Origin: Stachybotrys elegans
Lineage: Eukaryota > Ascomycota > Sordariomycetes > Hypocreales > Stachybotryaceae
Length of the DNA stretch: 64,000 nucleotides
Direction: 5' to 3'
Assembly (NCBI GenBank): GCA_020746835.1
Contig: JAGPNK010000001.1
Span: forward strand, 186,001-250,000
Positions 19,105-30,893 of the stretch are shown here, in pieces. Every line of letters starts with the position of its first letter. Within the stretch, counting starts at the first letter, position 1. Both the position numbers and the translations under genes were made by a program. Under the pieces are notes generated by a model. That model was not told the DNA's origin, did no database searches, and saw only the letters and a program-made list of their open reading frames with translations.

Positions 19105-20832
19105 CTAAACATTCTCACGGTGCGCGATTCCCTGTCCACCATCCTTGAGGTCGCCCGGCGCCTCGTCGTCATCGGGCGTCTCTAGCGCGACGCCCGCCCG
19201 CCTTCTAATCTTGGCCATGTGCTCGGGAGACGGCGGCTGCCAGCTGGAGCTCTTCCAAGGCGTGACGTGCTCCAGGTACATGGTGTCAATCTCCTCAAGC
19301 GTGCGGCCCTTGCTCTCAATGACAAAAAAGTAGACAATTACGGCGGCCGCCAGATTGCAACCAGCAAAAACATAACCCAGCGCAAAGTCAATATCGCTCG
19401 TGATAAAGGGAGTGAAGAAGGCGATTAGGAAGTTCCACGTCCAATTGCTAGCTGTCGACAGGGCCATTCCCTTGGCTCGGTACCGCGAGGGGAAGATCTC
19501 AGCCTGGAGGGCCCAGATGATGGGGCCCCACGTAGTGGCGTAGCCGAGGATGAAGAGGCACGCAAGGACAATCATGGCGACGCCAGGGCCCTGGGTACGC
19601 TCGGGGTGCTCAACGTCGAGGGCAAAGTGGCCAACCGAGCCAAAAATAAGAAAGCAGAGGCTCATCCAGAGAGCTCCGATGATGAGCGACTTGCGGCGAC
19701 CGTACTTTTCAACAATGTACAGGCCGAGAAAGGTGACGAGAAAGTTGATAGTGTTGAAGATGATCTGGGTGATGTACGAGTTGATCGAGACTGACCGAAA
19801 CACAGTCGTGGAATAATAGAAATAATAATTAGCTCCCGTTAGCTGTTGCAAGCATTGAAGGGTAACACCGAGGGCTATGCGATATGACATCCGTGGAGCC
19901 CTGAACATGCCGGTGAACTCGCGCAGCGGGTTGCTGGAGGCCTTGACCTTGCGCTCGGCGCGCAGCTTGCTGGCAATCTCGTCGATCTGGGAACGGACGG
20001 CATAATGCTGCTCGGTTGCGCCGTATACGCGGCAGATGGTGGCGGCGGCGCGCTCCTCTCGTCCGTGGCGAAAGTCGAAGCGCGGCGTCTCGGGGAAGAA
20101 GAGGATGCCGACGCCGAGGACAATGGTAAAGACCCAGCCGAGGCCAATAATAATACGCCAGCTAGCTGATGAGTCTGGGTAGTGCGTGACGGTGCCGTAA
20201 TTAAAGCAGGCGGCGAGGAAGATGCCCATGGTGATGAAGAGCTGGTAGGCGCAGACCATGGCGCCGCGGATCCAGGCGGGGGCCGTCTCGGCCTGGTACA
20301 TGGGAACGAGGAGGCTGAGGGCGCCGACGCCGAGGCCTGCGACGAGGCGGCCGATCATGACCTGGTACCAGGCGTCGACGGCGGCGATCTGGACGACGAA
20401 GCCGACGGAGGCGATGAGGCACCAGAAGGAGATGGAGGGCCTACGGCCGACGGCGTCGGCGAGGGGGGCGGCGACGAGGGCGCCGATGAGCGTGCCGATG
20501 GAGAGGAGCGCCACGATGAGGCCCGACCGGACGGTGCTAAAGTAGTACTCGCCGTCGCGGCGCTGGCCGAAGCGCTCGAGGAAGTCGGGCATCTCGAGGA
20601 ACCCGGAGATCTGGCCGGTATCGTAGCCGAAGCTAAGCCGTTAGCAGATTCCTAAATGATAAGGAAAGACATACATGAGTCCGCCCATGGATACGAGCAG
20701 CCCCATGGCCAGGGAGCGGCCCGTCAGCCGGGGGAGGGGCGAGTAGTCGAGGCCGTGGAGGAGGCCATCGCGCCCGCGGTTCTTTTCGAGGTGGGGGTCA
20801 AGGTGATCGAAGCGGACTGTCATGAGCTTCAT
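19105..20832 (-). CDS. MFS sugar transporter (hexose-transporter/sensor type)
   Basis: Two exons: 20832-20675 and 20632-19105, with a 42-nt intron (GTATGT, GCTAACG, TTAG) that restores GLIFGYDTGQISGF. 561 residues from the ATG in CACCATGA; an ATG at 20889 would add 19. Twelve-helix sugar-porter signatures: first helix with GLIFGYDTG, PLADAVGRR after helix 2, FPETPR before the central loop, EKYGRR, PSRYRAKG and final ESKGRTLEEID. It should move hexoses across the plasma membrane by proton symport or facilitated diffusion; the substrate cannot be told from sequence. The tail after the last helix is short, unlike long-tailed yeast glucose sensors. It follows the trehalose phosphatase gene in the same direction, 340 bp apart. 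Confidence 0.9.
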
Positions 20833-21172
20833 GGTGAGACGAGCTTTACCAAGACAGCCAAGACCCAAGACGTCCCCACGGGGAACCATGCTCTTATACC
20901 CATCTCTGGGATGACGTTGCGACTTGCGTCGATCGTCTTGGCTGATCTTTGAGGCGGTTGGGTATGACGTTGTATACCGAGGCCTACCCTGTATGCCATA
21001 ACACGAATTTTCTCGGTATGCTGATCAAGCACCAGCTTAATAAATCCATTCCTCGCGTCATCTCCACTTCCTTGAGCGGTATGACGTCCATCCCTGTCGA
21101 TTTACTTCCATTGATACGTGTGACAGGCTTGAAAATCCGTATTATCGTCTATTCTATCTAAATGACTCGCTA

Positions 21173-24100
21173 TTATACCTCGCTCTCGGGAATGTGCCCC
21201 TCGAGGGTGCTGACGGCTGCCAGGTTCACCTCGCTTAGGCGCTCGCCCTCGATCACGCCCGACAGCAGCGTGACACACTCAATGACATCCTCGGGCTCGA
21301 GCAGATGCCACTTGGCCAGCGTCTTCTTGGTGCTGGGCCCGACCGTGACTGTAAAGACTTCATCCGCATGGAGGGTCGTTCCAGACAGCCCGTTGAGGCT
21401 GCGGAACATGTCCTCGTCGGTAAAGTCGTCGCCCATGCACAGGGAAAAGCCGATGCTCCCCTCCTCGCTGTAGGTAGCCACCAGGCGCTTGACAATCTCG
21501 CCCTTGTTGATGAAAGTCGGTCGCACCTCGATGTTGGCCTTGCCCGGCATGACCTCGACCTCCCATCGGCGACCGACGCCCTCCTCGAGCTCCTTGCGGC
21601 ACTCGGCGGCCATGTGGATACCCTGCTCGGGGTCTGCCTGGCGGTAGTGCCAGGTAAGGGCACATCTCTTTCTCTCAATAAAGGAGCCTAAATCGTTAGC
21701 AAGAAACGGACAATGGATAGGAGTGCTTACCCGTAACCTTGTCGGTGTATTTTTGGAAAACGTCCATGACCTCGGCTTGCCAGCCCATGTCAAACTCCTC
21801 GGCCAGGTTCACCCAGGTGTCGGAGCCCGGGTTGCGCATGAAGCTGCCGTGCTCGGCCGAGAATCCCAGCTGCTTGATGTGGCCGAGGTGCTGGCTCAAA
21901 AAGTCTTGGTCGCGGCCCGAGATGATAAAGACAATGTTCTTGGGGTCGTCGGCAAGCACGCTCAGGCCGTGCAGGATACGCTCGGACGGGATGGCGGCGC
22001 TGGGCTCGCGGACAATGGGCGTCAGGGTGCCGTCGTAGTCAAACATGAAGAGGCGCTTGCCGGCGTCGCGGTACTTGGACAGCAGGATGGTGCGGTCCAG
22101 CAGGGGGGTAGCGCTCGAGGGCTTGGACTCGCCTAGGACAGTGTAGATCTTGCGCACAAACTTGGTGATCCACGACTGCACGTTGTGCGTCGTTACGTGG
22201 CGGTACAGACTGCTCTGCATGGCCATGCGCTTCTCGTCCGACATGGTCAGGGCGGCGTTGAGCTTGGCTGCGACGCCGCTGAGGTCCCACGGGTTGATGT
22301 GCATGGCATCGCCGAGGCTGCCGGCGGTACCGCTAAACTCGGACAAGATGAGGGGTCCATGGCCCTCCTTCTGACAGATGATGTATTCGAGACTGGTCGT
22401 GTTCATGCCGTCGCGGACCGAGGTGATGAGGCCGATATCGGCGGCGCGCAGGAGGGCAAAGTACTCGTCTTGATTCAGGTACTGGGGGTAGTGCTGAACC
22501 GGAGAGAAACCCAGGCTGCCGTAGTGACCGTTGATTTGCATGACGAGCTCGTTGACGCGGCTGGCCACCTTGCTTTCAGCCTCCTCGCCCTCCTCGATGC
22601 TGGTAGGCGAGGTGACCTGGATCAGGACCACCTTCTCGCGCCACTCGGGGTACATTTCGAGGAAGCGCTCAAAGGCCTGGAGCTTCTGGGCCACACCCCT
22701 AACAGTGTCGAGACGGTCGCGGCCGACGATCATCTTCTTCCCCGCATACATCTTCTTGAGGGCGTCGTACTTTTCCTTGACGGCGTCGGTCCAGGCAAAG
22801 CTCTCCACGCGGGCGGCGTCAATACCGATCGGGAAGACGCCAACCTGGACGCGGGCGCCATATGCGTCAATACCTAGCGTATCCGACGGAAAGCCGAGGA
22901 CGCGGGTGCAGCAGCTCAGAAAGTGGCGCGAGTAGCTGTAGGACTGGAAGCCGACCATGTTGGAGCCGAGGACGCCCTCGAGGACCTCCTTGCGGCGGGG
23001 CAGGCAGCGCAGGAACTCGCTGCTGGGGAAGGGCGAGTGGAGGAAGAAGGCGATGTGGATGTTGGGCATGCGCTGGCGCAGCATGCTGGGCAGGAGCATG
23101 AGGTAAAAGTCGTGGACAATGACAATGTCGTTGGGCTGGTAGTGCTCCATAATCTTGTTGGCAAAGGCCTGGTTCATGCGGTAGTAGTCGGCCCACTGGA
23201 GGCGCTCCTTGCGGCCGTCGTTGGGCTCGTTCTGCTTGTAGTGGAAGAGGGTGTAGAGGTCGTGCTCGGCGTAGCGGCGCCAGCGAGCCTGGTCGCGGAG
23301 GGTGATGCCGTCCTCGGACACATCGCTGTCGTCGGCGAGCCAGATGGGGATGGTGCGGATGGTCTTGTTGTCGGCGAGCTGCTGCTCGAGGCGCTTCTGG
23401 TCCTCGCTGGGGACCCAGACGCCCTCGGAGAGAGGCGGCGTGGGCAGGCGAGTGGTGCCGTCGACGGGGACGGGGGCGGAGAGGGCGTTGAGGGCGTTGG
23501 CGCCGACGGTGGTGGTGCTGGGGGTGCCGGGAGGGGAGAGAGGAGACTCGCTCGGATGGTCAATCTCACCGATCCATGCGACGACGGTGTGATTCCACGG
23601 CGTTGCGTCGGACGAGAGGTAGGCAAACGAGTCGAAGAGAGCCGACTGACCACGGCGGGGTTTAAGGTTCTACTCTGTTAGACAAGATATCAAAAGAGGA
23701 AGAGAACTCACCCAATCACCCCCTTTGCGGTAGGTAAAGGAATGGGGAATGTTAAAGGTGGCGGAGATGATGTTGCCGCTCAACAAGAGGTCTGGGTTGG
23801 CGGCGCGGATGTCAGACAGGGACTCGCGGTGTCCCATGTTGTCGGTAGTGACTCGACGCTGGAGCAAGTTGACGAGGTTGGCACGAGTGTGTTGGGAAGA
23901 GAGGATGGGGGGATCTGCGCGGGAAAAGTAGCTGGGTTTGGCTGAGGCGGCAGGGGACGGAGGGGGGATGTAGGTCGAAGGCTGCATGCCGGGGGTGACT
24001 GCGTCAAAGGCTCGATCGGTAGCGGCGGGAGGTCTGGGGGTGTCGTCGAGGGAGCCGAAAGAGTGGCCCTGCACCTGTCCCCTCTGGTGTAGCTGTGGTT

Positions 24101-24200
24101 GTGGTGGTTGTGATTGCGATTGCAGCTGCGGGTTTCGAAGCTCGTCGAGACGCAGCGACAGGCGGGCGCCCGGTTTGGCACCAGGTGTGTTTCCCGGCAT
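21173..24200 (-). CDS. tps2: Trehalose-6-phosphate phosphatase (Tps2 type)
   Basis: Three exons: 24200-23712, 23669-21731, 21687-21173 (introns 42 and 43 nt), giving 980 residues. Residues 1-160 are Gln/Pro-rich and probably disordered. Next comes a glycosyltransferase-20 domain (VIVHDFYLMLLPS, FFLHSPFPSSE, SVRDGMNTTSLEYI), then a HAD phosphatase domain with FDYDGTLTPI (nucleophile loop) and GDDFTDEDMF (metal-binding loop). It converts trehalose 6-phosphate to trehalose in the cytosol, the second step of trehalose synthesis; in the fungal family the GT20 part is regarded as structural. Length and order match fungal Tps2. The upstream 300 bp contain one AGGGG stress-type element (about 24273) and short tandem repeats, a weak hint of stress control. 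Confidence 0.93.
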
Positions 24201-25688
24201 GGCTACGAGGTCTCAATGCGGTTTAGGCGGAGAGCCAAACCCGAACAGGCTGTGGGTCGACCAAGGCAGCAAAAGGGGGAGTGTCGATGATTCGATATAT
24301 TCGACTCGAGGATATTGATTTGATATGAATTCGATTATGTCGGAGGATATTCGATCGATATCGCGAGGCTTGATGGAGCGGTTGATGGAGCGGTTGATCG
24401 AGAGGCGATAGAGTGGTGAGGGTAAGTGGAGGGTAAGTGGAGGGTGAAGGTTGAAGGAAAGGTTCGAGGTGAAAGGTTGGAAGAAGGTTGCCAGAAAAAG
24501 AGAAATCTAGTCACGGGAACGGACATGGTTGGTTGCACGGGAGAAGCTATTAATTATAAACCCTTGTGAAAATTATGGCCGTGGAAACTGAAGCCACACA
24601 TCATCGCTTGCGTGAGTGTGAGATATCTAGCAGGCGAATGAACCGGCCAGGAAACGGCTGGCCAAGCCAACTGGTGGGGCAGAGACCGTGGCCAGGACTA
24701 TTTGCTCCTAAGGGCTCCGTCGAGGTCGTCTGCAGGGGAATCGAGATGCCTTCTTTCTCGTCAAGCAGGAGGGGCAGGATGGTGAATAGCATCGACGTGG
24801 GGCAAGAGCCGCCTGCCCACTTGACATGTCGATTATCGTCATCGACGTCACCAATACGTCGCACGGCCGTGCGCGCAGGAGCGTTATCGTAAGTGTGACG
24901 GGTTCTAAAACGAAGTGCCACAGATTCTAAAACGAAGTGCCACAGATTTTGGTAAAATGGGCGGGATACGTTTTCTTTGTGCTTGTTATTTATTTCATTT
25001 ATTTTATTATTTGTTGAATAAATCGAATAAATCACTTCCATGTGAAAGAGGAGCGGGGAAATTGGCACCACTGGTGAAAATCAGAGCCCCTCCACCTGTA
25101 CATCCACACCTCCCACCCTTGTGCGTTCCAGACTGCGCCGAACAGCGATAGCTGTGCAAACAGACGGTGAGTCCCGTTCCTGGTGCCTTGTCAGATCGGC
25201 CGATTCGTGCAGCCGCCCACGCGGCATTTTCACAATCTCAGCTTCGTTCACGGCCAACCACCACGTCCACCCGTCTTTTCCCTTGAGCCATTTCTCACCC
25301 GCCGAGTTGATGCCGACGTCTCCCACCAGCACCGGTGCGCCTGCGTCCGCGTTCTCTTGGGATGCCGGCCCGTCATCCAGCCATCCAATACCTACATCAC
25401 GTGGGTGAACTAAAGGATCCAGGAACCATCAACTCATTGGTACAGCACGCGCCAGGATTAGTCTTGCAGCCGCGCGTCTATACAATCATGATAATTCGAC
25501 GCGTCTCTACTCCTACTCCGTAGTACTCTGTAGGCAGAATTCTGGAACAGCGGACTGTAAGCACGGTAATGCGCAGTCTTGCCAATCATTTCCAATGTCG
25601 TCAAGATAAGGCTGATACGCCAAGTGTGGGCGACCCTGACTACTAATCTCCCCAAACTCTCTCCTTGATTCTTTCATGAGCAACCGCC
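24201..25688. other. Intergenic region, no supported gene
   Basis: Promoter side of two divergent genes (trehalose phosphatase on minus, membrane protein on plus). 24300-24460 has short repeats (ttgatggagcgg twice, gtaagtggagg twice) and several tatcga/attcga motifs. A 156-codon minus frame (24601-25071) lacks any domain and spans an AT-rich stretch, so it is not accepted. Confidence 0.6.
24903..24946 (+). repeat. Perfect 22-bp tandem duplication
   Basis: The unit ttctaaaacgaagtgccacaga occurs twice head to tail (24903-24924, 24925-24946) with no mismatch. It lies in the intergenic region and is probably a recent slippage product; a regulatory role is not evident. Confidence 0.9.
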
Positions 25689-26598
25689 ATGCGCCGACAT
25701 CTGATTGTGGTGGCCGCCATCGGCTACACCCTGGCCCAGACGGACAGGACCATCACCTGCTACGGCATCAACGGCTTTGCCTACCCCAACAACACGCGGT
25801 GCCCCGGATCCAATGCCTGCTGCAACGTGGGAGACGACTGCCTGTCGAACCGGCTGTGTCACCGAGTCAATGACGGACCAGACACCTTTGTGAGAGGGCC
25901 CTGTGCCATTGATCCGTACGATTCTGGCACTTGTGGCCAAATCTGTCTCTACAGTACGACGCCCATGCCCGTGTTGAGTGTTGCGCAGACTGACGGTAAT
26001 AGATGAGACTACCGGTGTTTTGCCCCGCGTGAGGTCTTGCGCCGATGGGTCGCTTTGCTGCGACAACGACGAGCGGTGCTGTGATAACGGCGACGGCATC
26101 TTCCTCGGCCTCGATGGCAGGATTACCGACAGCGCCCCTAGCACGACTCATACCTGGGGACCTGAGCGTACCGACGCCACGTTCCGCATGTCAACGGCCA
26201 GCGAGACGACTTCAGCACCAAGTACGTCGTCAACAAGTTCCGAGGCTGCACCCACATCACCCCCAGCCGACGGTTCTCAAGGATCAGACCCCAACGACAA
26301 TGGCTCAGGGCTGGGCATCGGGCTGGGCGTCGGACTGGGCTTGGGTATCGCGCTGCTGCTCGCAGCTGGGATTTGGTGGTGGCTCAAGAGGAAGAGAGCA
26401 TCGCCTGCGGAAGCGGACAAGTACCACGGGGAGCAGAGGCCCGAGTTGGCCGGCAATGAGAACAAGTACCGGCCCGAGCTGGCTGGCAGCGAGTACAGGT
26501 ACTACGGCGAGCAGAGGCCCGAGTTGGCTGGTACAGGCAAGGCAGAGCTGCAGGCAGCGCCGGCGCCGGTAGAGTTGGATTCAGGCACAAGGTGGTAA
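25689..26598 (+). CDS. Cys-rich single-pass membrane protein with PELAG-repeat tail
   Basis: Exons 25689-25953 and 26003-26598 (intron GTACGA...GACTGACG...AATAG) give 286 residues. Signal peptide MRRHLIVVAAIGYTLAQ, then a Cys-rich ectodomain (CCNVGDDC, CADGSLCCDNDERCCDNG), a Ser/Thr/Pro stalk, and a Gly-rich membrane helix (GLGIGLGVGLGLGIALLLAA) ended by WWWLKRKR. The cytoplasmic tail holds three copies of a (GEQ)RPELAG motif. The plan resembles fungal wall-stress or surface-sensor-like proteins, but no named family is recognised. It faces outward at the plasma membrane (inference). Its neighbour downstream is a Zn2Cys6 regulator on the same strand, 217 bp away. Confidence 0.8.
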
Positions 26599-26814
26599 GG
26601 GCATTACTAATGTATGAATATCGGATGGCTAGATTAAGATTAGAACTGTATGATATTAAGATTAGAACTGTATTTTCAATTAGTGGCCCAAAATGTGGCA
26701 ATTCCAGGTCATTTTTACAGGTACGTAGGAGACGCGCCATCACGTGACTCTGAATATCATCGGCTTCACTCGCGCAACAACATCCGGAAATCCGCCGACA
26801 ATCAGCCATCCATC

Positions 26815-28908
26815 ATGTCGGGCTCTCCGCCGCTTTCCCCCCACGACGCGGCCCACGCCTACGCAACCAACGGGCTCGACATCCTCCAGGCCGCCAGCGA
26901 CGCCGCGCAGGCCATCTCCAACACCCAGGCTCTCCAGAATGCCGCGGCCGCCGCAGAGGCCGTCACGCAGCCCATGGTCCAGGCCATGGGCCTCCCCCCC
27001 AGCCCCGAGATGCAGCTGATGCGCGATCCGACCATCAACCCCAAGCTCACGAGGCTGCGCCGCGCCTGCGACATGTGCAGCATGCGCAAGGTCAAGTGCG
27101 ACGACCAGAACGTGCCGTGCCGGCCGTGCCGCGAGCTCGGCGTCGACTGCACCTTTAATAGAGAGACGAAACGTCGAGGCCCTCCAAACAAGCATGCCGA
27201 AGCAGCCAAGGCGGCCAAACGTGCACGCCAGGAGGGGGATTCGGCCGTGGTGGCTGTTGCTGCCCCCTTCTCCATCTCGCCCTCTCCCCAGACTGCCGCC
27301 AAGGCGCTCATGAACATATCGTCCGACGCCCTCGACGCCGACAGCATAGCTCCCATGCCTGTGTTGGAGCTGCTGATTGACGACTTCTTCACCTACATCC
27401 ACCCGCTGGCGCCCCTCCCCCACGAGCCGACCTTCCGACAGTCGTTTGCTAACCGCGAGGACCGGACCAAGCCCGAGTTCCTGGGCCTGCTGGCGAGCAT
27501 GATTGGGGCGCTCGTGGCGTCGTTCCCTCGCTGCGTGCGGGAGCATCTCAAGGCCCAGCACAGCACGCACCTGTTCCCGCGGGCCGTCGTCATGGTCGAG
27601 AGGTGCCGCGACATTGCGCTGACGACGCGCGGCAGCAAGTGGGTTCTGAAGCAGCCCAAGACGCTCGACGACGCGTCGACGAGCTACTTCCTAGCGCTGG
27701 CCTCGGCCTACATCCACCAGCACAACGCCTGCAGCCACTTCATGAATGAGACACTGACGTTGATCCGCGAGCTTGGTTTCACCCGGCCCAAGCATCCGGG
27801 CGACCTCCCCACCTTTGGAAGTGACGTGTACTCGGCAGATCCGCTGCCCTTCAACCACGTCAAGGATCAGATTGGGAAGCGCATCTTCTGGTGCCTGCTG
27901 CTGGGCGTGCGGTCCGTTTCGCAGATAGGGTCTTTCCAGATGGACGTGGTCATTGCGCCGTCGACGCCCAACCTCCCCTACCCGGCCTACCCCGAGAACG
28001 TGGACGACATCTGCGTGTTGGCCAATGAGATTATCCACCAGCCCGAGGGCACGGTGACGCTACTGACGGGATTCCGGATCGGAATCGACGTGTACACTAC
28101 GATGAATGGAATTGTGAGCCTGGAGCTGGCGTACGGCATGAGCACGCTCCCTTGGGCGGACCAGCGGCTCCTCCTGCGAGACGGGCTGTTGGCGGCCAAG
28201 AGCATCATCGAGACGCTGCCGCCGGAGCTCCAGCTGGGGAACCACGGGGACAGCAGCGGGGCCAATGGGTTCGACGACTCAGGGCTGTCCTACGTGCCCC
28301 CCGTGTGGCCCAGCACGCAGCCTTCGCACGACGTGCGCAACGTCATCAAGCTGTACCCGACGCGGCGGCGGCAGCTGCAGTACGAGATCCAAAAGGCCAA
28401 CATCTTCATCTCGGAGCTGGCGACGCGCTCGTACTTTGTGGAGCTGTACTTTAACTTGCGGGACGTGTGGCTGGCGGAGCAGGCGAGCAGCGGGATAGCG
28501 GCCGAGGACGACAAGTCGTTCCCGGTGGGCGACGACAAGGAGATTTACGACTTCATGGCGGCGGAGCGGGAGCTGATTGTGGAGAACCTGCTGATGGTGC
28601 TGGGGAGCATCTCGCAGCGCAGCCTGGAGCCCAACGGCGGGTCGCTGATTTTCAAGATCCGCCAGGTAGCGTCGACGCTTCTCAACGACGCGCCGGAGCG
28701 CAAGGGTCCGATGGCGCTAAAGTCGGAGGATGCACTAGCCCACCTGATCGAGGTGCTAGTCAAGCTGGAGAACACGGGGCCGTCGGGGCAGGCCAAGGCG
28801 GGCTCGACGCAGATGACGGACAAGGACGAGGAGGAGGAGATGCGGCACTGGGCGGACCTGCGAGAGTACCAGCTGCGGTACTCGATGCAGGGACTATACG
28901 GGCTGTAG
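26815..28908 (+). CDS. Zn2Cys6 transcription factor
   Basis: 697 residues without intron; ATG chosen at 26815 (catccatcATGTCG) because upstream codons lie in AT-rich leader. Residues 85-112 are a perfect zinc cluster (C-x2-C-x6-C-x6-C-x2-C-x6-C, RACDMCSMRKVKC), followed by a basic linker RRGPPNKHAEAAKAAKR. The large middle region fits the fungal-specific transcription-factor domain (DDFFTYIHPLAPLPHEPTF, SAYIHQHNACSHFMNET, IGKRIFWCLLLGVRS). It acts in the nucleus as a DNA-binding regulator. The target is unknown; proximity to a sugar transporter is suggestive only. Residues 18-50 are Ala-rich. Confidence 0.92.
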   Translation: MSGSPPLSPHDAAHAYATNGLDILQAASDAAQAISNTQALQNAAAAAEAVTQPMVQAMGLPPSPEMQLMRDPTINPKLTRLRRACDMCSMRKVKCDDQNVPCRPCRELGVDCTFNRETKRRGPPNKHAEAAKAAKRARQEGDSAVVAVAAPFSISPSPQTAAKALMNISSDALDADSIAPMPVLELLIDDFFTYIHPLAPLPHEPTFRQSFANREDRTKPEFLGLLASMIGALVASFPRCVREHLKAQHSTHLFPRAVVMVERCRDIALTTRGSKWVLKQPKTLDDASTSYFLALASAYIHQHNACSHFMNETLTLIRELGFTRPKHPGDLPTFGSDVYSADPLPFNHVKDQIGKRIFWCLLLGVRSVSQIGSFQMDVVIAPSTPNLPYPAYPENVDDICVLANEIIHQPEGTVTLLTGFRIGIDVYTTMNGIVSLELAYGMSTLPWADQRLLLRDGLLAAKSIIETLPPELQLGNHGDSSGANGFDDSGLSYVPPVWPSTQPSHDVRNVIKLYPTRRRQLQYEIQKANIFISELATRSYFVELYFNLRDVWLAEQASSGIAAEDDKSFPVGDDKEIYDFMAAERELIVENLLMVLGSISQRSLEPNGGSLIFKIRQVASTLLNDAPERKGPMALKSEDALAHLIEVLVKLENTGPSGQAKAGSTQMTDKDEEEEMRHWADLREYQLRYSMQGLYGL

Positions 28909-29100
28909 TTGTATTGTAACTTGTATCAGTAGTAGAGGACAATGGCACCAGATGTTGAAGTTGTTGATTGGTATCCTTGCTATGTAAAAGAGATCGTGGG
29001 AAACATGAAGTAAAAATAAAAAATAAAAGCGCCGAATCCGCCGAACACGTCCATGCGCCCCAATCACTAAGAAAATGAAGAAAATTGAGGAAATGCGGGG

Positions 29101-29750
29101 TTATGCGCTTCCGCCCATGGCCCAGATGGTGAGGACAAGGTTGCAGTAGAGGACGGTTGCGCCGAGGGCAAACGGGCTGAGGAGGCGGATAAAGGCGAGG
29201 GCAGACTGCGACGAGGGCTTGTCGGGGATGGCAGCGGTCGTGACAATCGGGAAGAGGCCCTGGATGAGGCTGTGCATGTCAGTAACGGCACGTGTTGGGT
29301 AGAGATGGATGTTGGGTACCTCGAAGAGAAGAGGGCGGCGGTGGGGAGGGCGAGGTTGCCCGGGGAGAGGCGCTCAAAGGCCGGGAGGATGGCGACGTTG
29401 CCGATGGCCATGGCCCAGTTGAGGGCGAAGCCCTCGAGGAAGCGGTCGACGACGAAGCCCTGGGAGACGCTGCAGACGAGGAAGACGGTGGCGATGGAGA
29501 TGAAGAGGGCGGGCTGGATGGCGATGACGGCGGCCGAGAGGCACCAGGCGATGCCGGACGAGGCGGAGAAGAGGGCGCTGGCGGCGGGGACGAGGAGGGA
29601 CTGGTAAAAGGCGAAGACGGCCCAGACGGAGCCGAGGGCGGACGCGAAGATGGCGATGGCCCAGAGGGCGACGTTGTTGTCTTCAAAGTTCTTGTCTTCG
29701 GGGCGGCGGGGGGGAGCCTCGACGGAGAAGAAGGCGCGCTGGCGGGGCAT
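29101..29750 (-). CDS. Small four-helix membrane protein, uncharacterised
   Basis: Exons 29750-29320 and 29269-29101, intron 29319-29270 (GTACCC...TTACTGACATGCACAG). Splicing yields 199 residues ending LVLTIWAMGGSA; without it the frame degrades into Ser/Pro-rich nonsense, which supports the intron. Hydrophobic segments: about 30-52, 55-78, 80-104 and the last at the C-terminus. The N-terminus PRQRAFFSVEAPPRRPEDKN is polar. No known family or catalytic motif is recognised. Convergent with the Zn2Cys6 gene (192 bp between stops). Confidence 0.75.
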
Positions 29751-30893
29751 GGTCGTGATGGTTACAGAAGCAGATGGGGCTGTAAGAGAGAGACGTTGTA
29801 GAGACGTCGTGTTGAGGAGAGAAGATCAGCCGTAAGGATGGGAGGGATCATGATTTATTTATTTCCCTGCGAGCGGAGGGGTGGGATAAGCGCCGCCGCC
29901 TGCAGGGCTTACTGCGCCCTGTCTTGGCCGTACCGAACACTACGTATCAGACAGTATGTATCGAGATGGGTTTCTGCCTGTTGTAGTATCTCTCCGACGG
30001 CCGAAACGGGTGTGGGGAAAGCTGAGCAGAGAATGGCATGCCGGGGGGTTTCTGTTTGGAGCGCGGGGCAGGAAGCCTAGGCTAATGAATGAGGTCTTCA
30101 CATGGCAGACTGGAATGCCAAAAATAGATGCGTCAGGCAGAAGAGGTACTGGGTACGATGGATTGACGATGGATTGTACAGTAATAGGATGCTATTTGTG
30201 ACCCGCGAACTGTGTTGGTGTTTCCTGTGAACACTGCTAGTTTCTGTAATTTCCTCTGCAGACGGTGGTAAGTTCTGCGGTGGTACGTTCGGAGTGCTAA
30301 GTGATGGACAGAAAAGGATGGTGACGTGTGGGTTGCTGGAATGCACCTGCATGTATCCATGCACCTCGAACCCGAATACGACGGCAAGGGAGACATGGAT
30401 CGTGCTGTGCCTCGCCGCTTTGATTCGATTAAATGCCGTCTATTCTCGGCACTGCACCATGACTAATAGGTACATGTAGGTAGCAAAACACCAAAAATCA
30501 ATATTGCCGAACATACCGCAAACTAACGATAGCTTCAATCTTGCCTTAGCTCTGCCACCAACTCCGAGCCTCCCGAGTTACACCACGTTATATATTATTA
30601 TATATATATACTTATCAACGTTGATCCGCCATGGAACCTCAATTTGCCCCTCTTTCGTCATTCTCACCATGTCGGAGCTGGTACCCCACTGGACTCCTCC
30701 GCCCATAGGCACCGCGGCGCTGCCGCTTACCAATCCCGGCCTTCACTCTCAGTATGCGCAGCAGGCTTCAAAACCGCTCCCTCCCCATCCTCGCCCCCAT
30801 CTCCATCACCACTTCTACCAGGCTCGCCGTCGTCTGCGCGCCAATACCCACGCCTTCATCTTCCTGAGACGCCTGCTCTCCCTCGCCCCAGCC
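29751..30893. other. Intergenic region with a TA-rich tract
   Basis: No supported gene. 30589-30610 is a TA microsatellite-like tract (tatatattattatatatata). Open frame upstream of the NmrA-like ATG continues to 30504 but is low-complexity leader sequence, so the later ATG at 30894 is preferred. Confidence 0.6.

Noticed and set aside
20182..20655. Long acidic plus-strand frame (157 codons) opposite the sugar transporter
   Set aside because: It is the antisense of GC-rich transporter codons; the minus strand has all family motifs.
22923..23681. 252-codon Val/Gly/Glu-rich plus frame opposite trehalose phosphatase
   Set aside because: Antisense shadow of the GT20 domain; composition typical of reversed high-GC codons.
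24601..25071. 156-codon minus frame in the trehalose-phosphatase upstream region
   Set aside because: Asn/Lys-rich AT segment followed by the 22-bp repeat; no domain and wrong base composition.
26740..27570. 276-codon minus frame opposite the Zn2Cys6 regulator
   Set aside because: Antisense shadow; no domain, whereas the plus strand has a perfect zinc cluster.
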